DNA from: Sciurus carolinensis
Lineage: Eukaryota; Chordata; Mammalia; Rodentia; Sciuridae
Assembly: GCF_902686445.1 (NCBI RefSeq)
Contig: NC_062222.1
Span: 135,539,035-135,603,034 of the forward strand
Direction: 5' to 3'
Length of the DNA: 64,000 bases
Shown: positions 55,921-64,000 of the stretch, in pieces
Layout of the letters: each line of letters opens with the position of its first letter
Position numbering within the stretch: position 1 is the first letter of the stretch
The notes under the pieces: model-generated
What the model was told of the DNA's origin: nothing
The model's database searches: none
The model's input: the letters and a program-made list of their open reading frames with translations, nothing else
Made by a program: the position numbers and the translations under genes

Positions 55921-56489
55921 TGGGCCCCGTGAGCTACCAGCGTCGGGAGGGTCAAGGCGAAGGGTCAAACAGCAGGCTGCTGCCCAGGCAGCGAGGGCAT
56001 GGGGCGAGGACGGCAGGTGGACGGAGCCGGGGCTCTGTCCTGGGTGACGGGCGGCCGCTCAGCCTTCCCATCGGCCTCCTCCAGCACCCAGGGGTGTGGC
56101 CCTCTCCTCCTGGGTTAAGGAACCACGTGCCCGAGTGTGTCACTGCAGCGTGTCGGGCCTGACACGCTCACCGAGCTCCCCGCTGTGTCAGTGACCTGCC
56201 CGAGCCTGCCGGGCTCTCGACCTGCCCCGTTCCCGTCCCCAGTGCACCTTGGGCCCAGTCTCGCCTCCCGGCTGCCCCTCAAGGCGCCCCCCAGTCCCTG
56301 CCCCGAGGCCCCAGGGCTGCCCATCGTTCCAGCCCCACTCCTAACCCACGGGGACTCCCGCCCTGCTTAGGAAGAGCCAGGATCCAGCCTCCCCTCACCA
56401 GCTCCCGGCTCAGACCCTGGTCCAGGTCACCATGCCTCCCTCCTGGTCACCCCAGTCCTGCCCTGACCCCTCCCACTGATTCCAGTGCA

Positions 56490-57040
56490 GCTTCCGTGTG
56501 ATCCTATGAGACCGCAGCCAGGTCGCCCGGCTCCCGCCTTCTCGACTCACCCAGCCGTTCCGTCGCATGCAGTGTACAGCCCCCACGGTGACCTAGAAGG
56601 CCCAGGAGCTCTGGCCCTGTCACCCCTCCACCCTTCTGCCCTCCCTCCACACTGGCCTGTCTGGTCCTTGACTGCAAACCTGCCTCAGGGCCTTTGCACT
56701 CACTGTCCTTCCTCCCAGGACGCAAGTGCTTCTCCAGAGGTCTGCACACACCTTCCCCGTACCCTTCAGGCCTTTGCTCGATGATGCCTTCTCAAGAAGG
56801 CCTTCCCTGGACGCCTCATCTATAGTTACCAACCTCAAAAATCTACCCACACCGCCCCACAGCACTTAGCACCCTGACCCTCGGCACCGACCTCGTCACC
56901 TGCTGCCTGCCGCATTTAGGGGGAGTCAGCACCACGAGGACAGTGATCTTCCTTTCTTCTCTGAAACGTTCTTGGCATCTAGAACCACACTTGGCACAGC
57001 CTTGGTGCTCAGGAAGCGTGTGTTCATCAAGCGGCTGAGG
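56490..57040 (+). repeat. L2 LINE 3' half, the longest L2 copy in the window
   Basis: ccacactggcctgtctggtc, ctgcctcagggcctttgcac, tcactgtccttcctcccagg, accttccccgtacccttcag, tctcaagaaggccttccctg, cccacagcacttagcaccct, ggggagtcagcaccacgagg, acagtgatcttcctttcttc and gaaccacacttggcacagcc, ttggtgctcagg reproduce the L2 3' sequence to its end. Confidence 0.85.
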
Positions 57041-57049
57041 CATGGCAGA

Positions 57050-57180
57050 GCCAGGCCCCGGCCTGGGACTGCCAGGCTCCACATCCTGTTCTGCCACCCG
57101 CCAGCGGCAGGTCCCGGTCGTTACCCAGCGTCTCTGGGCCTCGACTTCCCGTTCTCTCCCTAAGGCAGAGAATCACGTGC
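57050..57180 (+). repeat. MIR SINE fragment directly after L2
   Basis: ctccacatcctgttctgcca, cccgccagcggcaggtcccg, tacccagcgtctctgggcct, cgacttcccgttctctccct is MIR with CpG-rich drift. Confidence 0.6.
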
Positions 57181-57184
57181 TGTT

Positions 57185-59150
57185 TCACGGTCACCGGGAG
57201 GAGCTTCCAGGGGGCCGAGGCTCACCAGGCTCCCAGAGGGTTGCCGGCACTCACTGAGCCCAGGTCCCCTTCCACCGGGATTTCCAGACCCTCTGCTCCC
57301 CCTCCTGACGACCTGCAGGGAGCTGGAGGTGCGGTGCAGGCTGGGAAGAGGAAGTGTGGTTCCCAGGGAACGCCAGGCGGAGGAGCAGGAGCGGCCCGAG
57401 GCCTCGCAGCAGAGCCGGGCGTTCCCAGCCCCGCTCCTGGAGCCCAGGAAAGGCTCCTGCGGAAGAAGCATCCGGATCAGATGTGGGAGTGTGGCGGAGC
57501 GGCTGAGGCAGACGATGCCACCCAGAGGGGCCCAGGAGAGCAGGGCTGGGAGGCGTGGCTGGGCCGGTCCCGCTGACCAGCTACCTGCCATCCCCGCCCC
57601 GCAGCGGAGGACATGCAGAAACCACGGCCAGCATGCCCCGGGGTGTGAGTGAGGCTGTGTCTCCGTGGGTCAGGGCCTGCTCCCAGGTGCAGCTGGGGCC
57701 AGGGCCCAGGGAGGCCTGTAGGTCACCGGGAGCCAGAGGTGCTTCTCCTGCCCACCCTCGGTGGCTCCTGAGAGGTGCTTGTTATGAAGAGCAAGGCCAG
57801 CCCGGCGCGCCCTCTTCCTCTCTCCTGCTCAGGAAGTGACCACCTGCTCCTATGTCCACCACCCCACATCCCCAGAGGCAAATCAGTGGGCCCCAGATGT
57901 GGACTCACCCCCAAAGCTGTGGGCTATTAACTCCTCTCCATCACGGCCTGGGCCAGGTGTCGTCCCGGAGGCTCCGTGTCCCCCCAGAGGCCCCGCGTCT
58001 CCCCAGAGGCCCCATGAGCAGCCCCCCAGGGCTCCCAGCAGGCTCCCAGCTCGGCTCGTGGTCAGAGCCTCATTCTTAAGCCGCTTGCTAAGCCCCTGCC
58101 CACACTGGGCGCTGTGGTGACGGGTGTGGCCAGAGGAGCACCTGCCGGTGTGGGAAGCAGGCACTGAACAGGGGTCGCCATCCTGCAAGGCCAACGCTGC
58201 CTGGGACACGGGCGGGCCTCACAGCCCCGGGGACCCAGACCTTCTCGCTGCCTGGAGTGACAAGGTGTTTGATCCTTGCTGGAGCAGTGGCCGTCCAGGC
58301 GCTGAGTCTGAAAGGCTTCTGGAAGGGAGGGAAGCAGGGAGAAGGCAGGGAGCTGGTCGGCGAAGAGCTGATCGTGGTAGGCAGGAGAGGTGGGCGGGAA
58401 ACCAGGAGGAGTCCCCGTGCTGCGAGGCGGTGGCTTAGGAAGGAGACCCTGAGGTGGGAATTCACAAGAGGTTGACTGGGGCGTTTAATTAGGGCATGCC
58501 CTGCGGGTCGCCACCTGCGGAAGGGAGCAGAGGGGAGGCGCCCGGCTGGAGCAGAGGCCAAGGCCTTGGTGTGTGCGTGATAAAGCTTCGGAGCCCCACA
58601 GGGTCTTGAATGCACAGCTCTCCAGAGTCGGGACAAGGGGCCAGGCTTTCCGCACCCATGTTGACCAGCCCGTCACTGAGCTGCCCCAGGAAGCAGGTTA
58701 CCTTGGTAAGGCCACTCTGTGTAGCAGAGGCCATTCTAATGGGGCGTCTGCAGTTAGCAGGTGCAGCAGCTGTAGAGGAGTTCGTGGTTCAGGCAGGGGA
58801 GGGGACCGGCCGTCACTTCTGCACCACCTGGCTTGCCAAGGCTTCATGCACCAGTTCTGAGGCCTGGAGGCTTGGGAATTGTCATGCAGGCCAAAGGGAA
58901 CCCTTCAAAGTCTAGGGACGGGGGAGGACGTGCATGCAGATTCACAGGTTGGGAAAACTGGCCGTGAGTTCACAGGTGGAAAGAGAAAGGAGGCAGCTGG
59001 GTCATTTAGGAAGCTGCAGTGGCCGTTCAGGTGATTTGGAAAGATAGTGACCTTGGGGACCATGGGGACAGGGAAGTCTCTACCACAGGTCAGACTCCTT
59101 AACTTACTTTTGTTCATAGTTCTATACAAGAGCTCTATAATGTATGCTGT
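57185..59150. other. GC-rich intron with no recognised transposon
   Basis: About 2 kb. A short imperfect duplication (ccccagaggcccc twice at about 57983-58012) and purine-rich runs at 58320-58420 are noted. Overlapping open frames at 57160-57591 (-) and 58088-58636 (-) lack family support. Confidence 0.45.
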
Positions 59151-59154
59151 TTTA

Positions 59155-59250
59155 CACATAAAGCTTTTGAGGATCAGAGAGGTTTAGTAACTTGCCTAAT
59201 ATCACATAGTGTGATGGTAGGAGAATCTGAAGCAGGAATGAACCTCAGTT
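59155..59250 (-). repeat. MIR SINE fragment, antisense
   Basis: ttgaggatcagagaggttta, gtaacttgcctaatatcaca, tagtgtgatggtaggagaat is the reversed MIR core. Confidence 0.7.
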
Positions 59251-59384
59251 GTACCAGACATAAAATTATGCATTGTCTCTCATGGGCCAGCATCTAGGAC
59301 AGCTCCCGATACCCAGTGGACACTGAAAACAGCTGTCCTTCTAATCATTGTATCACGATTGCCATCATTATCTGGATCAGACAA

Positions 59385-59590
59385 AGGCTCTGGCAGCAGG
59401 TCTGAGTTTTGTCATCAGAAGAAGCTGACTGAGAATTGCTGGTGGTTAATGACAATCTTGACGGTATTAGCAGCAGAAATATTCAAATGCAATTAAAAAC
59501 AGCAAATATAATAATCAAATGTAAATGAGCAGCAGCCAGCGATTACTGGTGCATGCCCAGTTAGCACATATGGTCACTCAGAGAAGGCGG
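59385..59590. promoter_or_regulatory. AT-rich block dense in homeodomain/POU-like cores; possible enhancer
   Basis: ggttaatgacaatcttgacg, gtattagcagcagaaatatt, caaatgcaattaaaaacagc and aataatcaaatgtaaatgag lie within 100 bases. There is no transposon signature, and flanks are GC-rich. The texture resembles developmental noncoding elements; function is inference. Confidence 0.3.
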
Positions 59591-59594
59591 GACT

Positions 59595-60395
59595 GACTCA
59601 CTCCGTTCCGTTGTCTGTGACAGATTGCCGACCCCCCACTTGCTGCCACCAGTTCCCTTCCCGGGCCTGCGCTCTCTGTTGGCACGCTCCAGTCTGTACC
59701 TGGACCCTTGGGTCCACCCGCAGCCCAGAGGAGGAGCAGGCTCGGGTCCGCCTAGGCTGCACAGGCAGAAGACAGGTGCCCTCTGCTGAAAGATGACTGC
59801 TCGTGGAAGGTGCTGGACCTCTTCCTCCCCCGTCAACCCTTGCCGGGAGCCACTGTGTGCTGAGCACCAGGTCACCGAGCTGCCCGTGTCCCCCCTTAGT
59901 TTACCTGTGGCTCGCCTGCTGACCACTGCTGCGCGTCAGCACCTGGGCCAGGCAGCAGCCCCGCGGAGGACTGAGAGCTTAGGGAGTGACGAGCGGGGTG
60001 GCTGGGTCACAGGTGTTGGACACCCTTGCCTTTGGAGGTGCGGCCCGTGGTGGGGAGGGACCCTCCTGTGCCGTCGGCGAGTTGGCTGGTGTTTTGCTGA
60101 GTGTTTGCCCTGCGCTTATCCCGGCTGGGCTTCTGGGTCTCGCTTTTTACCGGCTCGCTGCAGCTGCGCGGCGGGGCCTTTGCGCGCGCGTCCGTAGGTG
60201 CACACGGTGTGGCAGCGCGACTCGGTCTCTGTCACTGCTCGCCCCACCTTCGTTTCAGGCTGTGCGTGCCCTGGTCTGGTTTGGGCACCCGGGCTGATGC
60301 GGCCTGGAAACGCTCCCCCTCCTTCAGGGCCTGGGGTCACCCGAGAAGAGCCGCTCGTGTCCTGTCTTAAAATTTGGCCAAGTTCGGCCGCGACA
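59595..60395. other. GC- and CpG-rich intron with no recognised feature
   Basis: 60140-60235 is the most CpG-dense short stretch seen (cgcggcggggcctttgcgcg, cgcgtccgtagg), but too short to be a typical CpG island and without an adjacent first exon. Confidence 0.45.
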
Positions 60396-60399
60396 AGTT

Positions 60400-60649
60400 G
60401 GAGGCCTTTACCACGGGTTCCATCTCCCTTCAGGTTTCTGCGTCTTCCTGGTGTGGTTTTGGCAGGTTGCAGGCGTCCAGAAAGTCCCCCGTCTCCTCGA
60501 GCTTTGCCGTCGGTGGAGCCTGGGCATCCCAGAGCGCTCGGGTGCCCTCTCCTCTTCTGTGGCCAGCTCTCGGGCCTCCTGCGCCTCTCTGAGTTTACTT
60601 ACTTAGGTCTTGTTGTTCTTTGTCCTTCCTCTTCCTCTTCCTCCTCCTC
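60400..60649 (-). mobile_element. L1M ORF2-region fragment, antisense, shifted to high GC
   Basis: tttctgcgtcttcctggtgt, ggttttggcaggttgcaggc, gtccagaaagtcccc and gagtttacttacttaggtct keep the L1 order (cttcctggttcagtcttggtaggttg). Many A/T positions of the consensus are G/C here. Confidence 0.6.
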
Positions 60650-60740
60650 ATGCCCTTTATTTATTTGGCCGGGGACTAAGCCCAGGGCCCTGAGCCGCTG
60701 AGCACACCACTGTGCCGCCGAGCTCCTCCTGGGACCCACC
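60650..60740 (-). mobile_element. Sciurid-type SINE, antisense, inserted in L1M
   Basis: cctttatttatttggccggg, gactaagcccagggccctga, gccgctgagcacaccactgt is the reversed SINE head with t-rich tail to its left. Confidence 0.65.
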
Positions 60741-60864
60741 TCTGTTCTTTCTTTTTTCAGTCTAACCATCAACTTCATTTTTTTAAAAAAAACAACAACT
60801 CTTTGTTTTATGAATATTTCATATTTCATGTTTTTTTCCTCCAGTTTTGTTCACTTCTGCCCCA
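60741..60864 (-). mobile_element. L1M piece, antisense, AT-rich
   Basis: A t-rich stretch with aacttcatttttttaaaaaa and gtttcctccagttttgttca. It lies between SINE and L1 tail and is probably the same L1M as 60400. Confidence 0.4.
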
Positions 60865-60990
60865 ATTCCTTTTTTTTATTTTTAAATCTTAAATTTGTTC
60901 TAATTAGTTATGCCTGACAGTAGACTGCATTTATTACATTTGGACAAACTGTTCATAAATGGAGTATAATTCCTCATTTTTCTGTCCTGA
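60865..60990 (-). mobile_element. Short 5'-truncated sciurid-type L1 3' end, antisense
   Basis: cttttttttatttttaaatc, ttaaatttgttctaattagt, tatgcctgacagtagactgc and aaatggagtataattcctca match the terminal 3' UTR of the squirrel-type L1, ending where the older L1M resumes. Confidence 0.65.
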
Positions 60991-61320
60991 TTTTTAACAA
61001 TTCTTTCCTCTTACTAATTTTGGTTTTGTTCCTTATTTGTTCCTTTTTTTCTTTTCTTTTTTGCGGGGAGTCCTGCAGCACGTCAGTGGGCTATCCACTT
61101 GGGGTCTACTTTTGATGCTGACGTGCATGGCTATGAACGTCCCTCTTGGTGCTGCTTTGGCTGCATCCCGTAAGTTCAGGTCAGTTCTGCTTCCATTTTC
61201 AATTGCTTCAAGAATTGTCTGACTTCCCCTTTGATGTATTCAGTGACCCACTGTCTGTTCAGTGGCCTGCCTCCCAGTCCTCCGTGCTGGTGGAGGAGGA
61301 GAGTGCTGGGCTCCTTCACT
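60991..61320 (-). mobile_element. L1M ORF2-region fragment, antisense, resumed
   Basis: ctcttactaattttggtttt, gttccttatttgttcc, gaacgtccctcttggtgctg, ctttggctgcatcccgtaag, attgcttcaagaattgtctg, acttcccctttgatgtattc and agtgacccactgtctgttca are reversed L1 ORF2. Continues from 60400-60649 after two insertions. Confidence 0.75.
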
Positions 61321-61335
61321 CAGCTGTCATGACCA

Positions 61336-61660
61336 TCCCCATTGCCATAGTTTGGATGTCGAATGTCCCTGAGGGCCCAAAGTCGGGTTCCCCAGCTGTG
61401 GCTCTGTTGGGGACGGTGGGACGTGTGGGAGGTGGGCGTAGGGATGGTCTTGGGTCGCTGGAGATGTGTTCCTGAAGGGCGTGGTGGCCCCTCTGCTTCC
61501 TGACAGCAGTGAGCGTCCTTCTCTGTGACAACTCCCCGTGACGTGCTGCCTCCCAATGCACGGGAACCCTTCTCTCTTTATAAGTCGATTGTCTCGGGTA
61601 CATCTTTATAGTGAGAAGAAGCTCCGCTTGGCTTCCTTCCTGCGGCGTGGTGTTTCTGAG
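61336..61660 (+). repeat. MaLR-type LTR, sense, GC-enriched
   Basis: ccatagtttggatgtcgaat, gtccctgagggcccaaagtc, gacgtgtgggaggtgggcgt, tctttataagtcgattgtct and cgggtacatctttatagtga follow the family plan at 45617 with much change. Confidence 0.6.
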
Positions 61661-61664
61661 AGTC

Positions 61665-61990
61665 ACCCTCCTCCTTCCCTTCCGTTGCTGTAGTTCACGG
61701 TAGAAACAGACCAAGTTCTGTGGCTCCGTCCCGTTGGCTGCGTGCAGGCGGTCCCCAGGCTTTGGGTTCCGCGTGGCTGCTGGGACATTGTCTGTCACAC
61801 TGCCTTCTTCTCTCTCCTGTGGCCACTTGGCTGCAATGGCTGGGCCGGGCTTTCTGAAGCCCTCACAGAATCTTACACGCCAGTGGCAACTTGCTGGAAT
61901 CCTGTTTGCTCCACACCCCTGTCCACGCGGGAGCTGTTAGAAGTGTCCTTACGGCCCTTCCAGTCGGGGCGTGCTGGGGTTTCCTTGTGC
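61665..61990. other. Short unrecognised stretch between LTR and L1M
   Basis: Possibly decayed L1M; no clear match. Confidence 0.3.
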
Positions 61991-61994
61991 TTTT

Positions 61995-62480
61995 AGTTCC
62001 TTTTCCCCTGAGGACTAACGAAGTAGGAAACCTTCCCTCTACTTGCTGGCACCTGGGTATCCTCCTGGTGAACGCTCGTCCAGATCTGTTGTCTGTTTTT
62101 TGTGTTTTTTAAAGTGTTTAATTGTAGAAGTCCTTTACATATTCTTGAAAAAAGTTATTTTGTTGACCCTGTGTCCCACGGACCTTCCTCTCTGCTTCTG
62201 GCTTGCTTTTCAGGGTTAACGCTGCCCTGATGCAGTGACAAGCGAGGTTCTGTTTGGATGAAACATGAGTTTTCTGTTTCCTTCTTTATAGTCACGGTTT
62301 CCTGTCCTCTATTAGTTTTTGCCTACCCCGGATCACAAAGATAGCCTTCTTAGATCTTTCTAGAAAGTACATTTAACTCATAGATCTAATGTTTACTTCA
62401 AATTATCGTTTGCATACAGTACAAGGTAGCAATTGGGTGCTCTCTTTTTCTGTATAGACCATCAGTTATTCAGTCCTAAA
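61995..62480 (-). mobile_element. L1M ORF2/3' fragment, antisense
   Basis: ccctgaggactaacgaagta, tgggtatcctcctggtgaac, attgtagaagtcctttacat, attcttgaaaaaagttattt, ggttaacgctgccctgatgc, gtttttgcctaccccggatc, acaaagatagccttcttaga and acagtacaaggtagcaattg reproduce reversed L1 in order. Confidence 0.8.
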
Positions 62481-62484
62481 GGTC

Positions 62485-62955
62485 AGAACATCTTTTCTTT
62501 CCCACGTAAGTGTCCTGGTCCTTGGTTGGAATCAGGGCAGTGGGATGGACGCCCACCTCAGAATTTGGCTACTGGAGGTGGGAAGCTGAGCCCCAGAGGG
62601 TGAGTCTAGAGGCTGCTCCTGAAGGAGAGTTGCTGCTTTGTTCCCTCCAACCTGCTTCCCACTGCCTTCTGCAGATATGTCCTCAGGCCAGGGGCCGTGC
62701 CTGTTGCGGGTGGAGGAGGCTAGAGCTACCGCAAGGTCACGGCCCAGGATTCCCCAGACACCAACAGCCCACTGCAGGGAGCCACAGGCTCCAGGGTCCT
62801 GCTGCACCACCAGCCCTGAGGGGGTGGGAGAAGTTTTGCATCACGGCAGGCTTTCTGTCACTTGTTGCATAAATGTTAGCTTAACATCAAACGGGAAAAT
62901 AAACCTTCCCACAAATTTGTGACTCCAAATAGCCTCCTTTTTATTTTCTGGTCAT
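62485..62955. other. Intron stretch with no recognised feature
   Basis: Unique sequence, medium GC. Confidence 0.35.
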
Positions 62956-62959
62956 CACG

Positions 62960-63110
62960 GTCTTTGGCCATCAAGACCTGATTTTATGTAATTGTTGTAG
63001 ACGTTAAATTTTTATCTTCCTTATAATCTACTTGACATATTCCAAATGCATATTCCTTGTAATAGTGCAGTGTTGATTTTAATGGTAGCTTAATATTCCA
63101 TCCCCTGGAG
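62960..63110. repeat. Old LINE-type fragment
   Basis: ttccttataatctacttgac, ttaatggtagcttaatattc and catcccctggagac recall the old L1 3' family with gctgcataatattccat. Weak. Confidence 0.35.
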
Positions 63111-63324
63111 ACACTAAAGTCTGCTTACCCGTTCTCCTACCGTCAGCTAACAGGATTAGACAGATCCAGTACAGGTGATGCTCGCCAAGATGGGCATCTG
63201 TGTGCGTACGGCTTTCCTTGTTTCGAGTCACCTGTTCAGGCAGTTTTCTGGAAGTCGGTGTCCTTTGTGAAAGGGATAGCATGTGGACAACTCTAGTCTC
63301 CCACTACCACGTTCTCTTCTCACA

Positions 63325-63395
63325 CGCAGTATCATACGCTCAGGATTTAAACCAGGGCACTACCGAGCCCTCCATGAACACTTTTCTTAACTACC
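63325..63395 (-). mobile_element. Fragment of sciurid-type SINE, antisense
   Basis: cgctcaggatttaaaccagg, gcactaccgagccctccatg, aacacttttc matches the reversed SINE head with decay. Confidence 0.5.
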
Positions 63396-63399
63396 TGAT

Positions 63400-64000
63400 G
63401 GTAACGGCGACACCTGCAGTACCGGGAAGCAACTCCTTGGTTTGGATTTTGCTAAACAGCATTTCACTGGCTCACAGGCCGTCCCTGGAGCATTACGTTT
63501 CTGAGATGGCAGCGATTCTGGACTCGACTTGCAAACCGAGCGCATAAAGTGGGGTTGAAGTAGGCAGCTCCCCTCAGAGCGAGTGGGAGTCTGCAGGGGG
63601 CACTGGAAGTAAGAGGGAGGTCTGGTTTCAAAGAAGCCTTAATTAATGATCTGGAGGACACTGACGGCAGCTGGCTGATTAGATGCACAGATGGGACTCG
63701 ATTACGAGGTGGTGTCCCTCTGGGAGAGGGTGACGAAGCCAGGTGAGAACTGTGCGCTGGGCCAGGATGGCCCAGTGGAGGGGCACTCCTGGCTCCCACT
63801 CTGCGCCTTCCCCGCCCGGGTGCCCCCGGCTTGGCCTGCTCGGGGCAGTGCTGGCCAGGATGGAGGCCCCGTCCAGCTCAGATCTCTGGCGGGTCCCCTC
63901 AACCTCTGTGAGGCTGGGGCTCCTTTTCTACACGGGGATGATGGTCACGCTGACTTTGAGGGTAGGATGGGGGCCAGGGAGTGGAAAGGCTTGTCCACAC
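63400..64000. other. Intron stretch to window end
   Basis: ccttaattaatgatctggag at 63637 and gctgattagatgcacag near 63674 form a small group of homeodomain-type cores with the palindrome ttaattaa (63639-63646). The end (63930-63960) has a MIR-like gatgatggtcacgctga. Otherwise nothing recognised. Confidence 0.35.

Larger units (their letters stand above)
9533..64000 (+). other. Intron downstream of the kinase exon (partial, to window end)
   Basis: The next exon, which should begin with G then codons for Tyr-Ser-Phe and carry the GGDL and HRD motifs, is not visible in any frame. I also saw nothing resembling the genes known near human STK32B (MSX1, CYTL1, EVC2, EVC). The stretch is therefore read as one intron of at least 54 kb, consistent with the known size of this locus. 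Its repeats and unexplained stretches are listed separately. Confidence 0.65.

Noticed and set aside
60140..60235. CpG island or promoter
   Set aside because: Only about 100 bases are CpG-dense and no first exon or transcript start pattern follows.

Overview
This is mammalian nuclear DNA, almost all of it intron. There is one convincing coding segment, a 152-base internal protein-kinase exon at 9375-9526 on the + strand. It has a good acceptor (cag before 9375) and donor (gtgagt after 9526). Its 50 whole codons match the start of the kinase domain of the STK32/YANK family and fit STK32B best. No other exon of this gene or of another gene is recognisable, so positions 1-9374 and 9527-64000 read as the two flanking introns.

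The organism is most likely a squirrel-family rodent (Sciuridae: ground squirrel, marmot or tree squirrel). The evidence is antisense ID-like SINEs of the sciurid type (near 3580, 17468, 60650, 63325), lineage-type L1 3' ends with pyrimidine-rich or, in sense, G-rich 3' UTRs (3130, 17668, 51450, 60865), and several copies of a MaLR-type LTR that I recall as common in squirrels. These assignments come from memory of family consensus sequences, not from a search.

Layout. 1-9374: GC-rich intron with L2, MIR, MLT-type LTR, an L1 split by a SINE, an MLT1-like LTR split by a Tigger-like DNA element, and a palindromic cluster of homeodomain cores near 5440. 9375-9526: the exon. 9527-17400: intron with a 33-base minisatellite of seven copies at 10245, an old LINE and several MIR/L2 copies. 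17400-30000: younger insertions (SINE, L1 end, five LTRs) plus a candidate conserved element at 20560. 30000-41300: repeat-poor and GC-rich, with MER5A, L2, MIR and a (GT)n tract. 42300-46400: AT-richer block of antisense L1M broken by two LTRs. 46400-64000: antisense L1, LTR, L2 and MIR remnants, a 28-base minisatellite at 50376, a candidate conserved element at 59385 and a mosaic of L1 pieces at 60400-62480.

I found no rRNA, tRNA, CRISPR array, operon or microbial system. The many open frames on both strands are what GC-rich intron and repeats give by chance. The most useful leads are the kinase exon, the two E-box-bearing minisatellites, three possible enhancer-like blocks and the nested-transposon chronology. 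Nothing here supports a claim of a new biological system.
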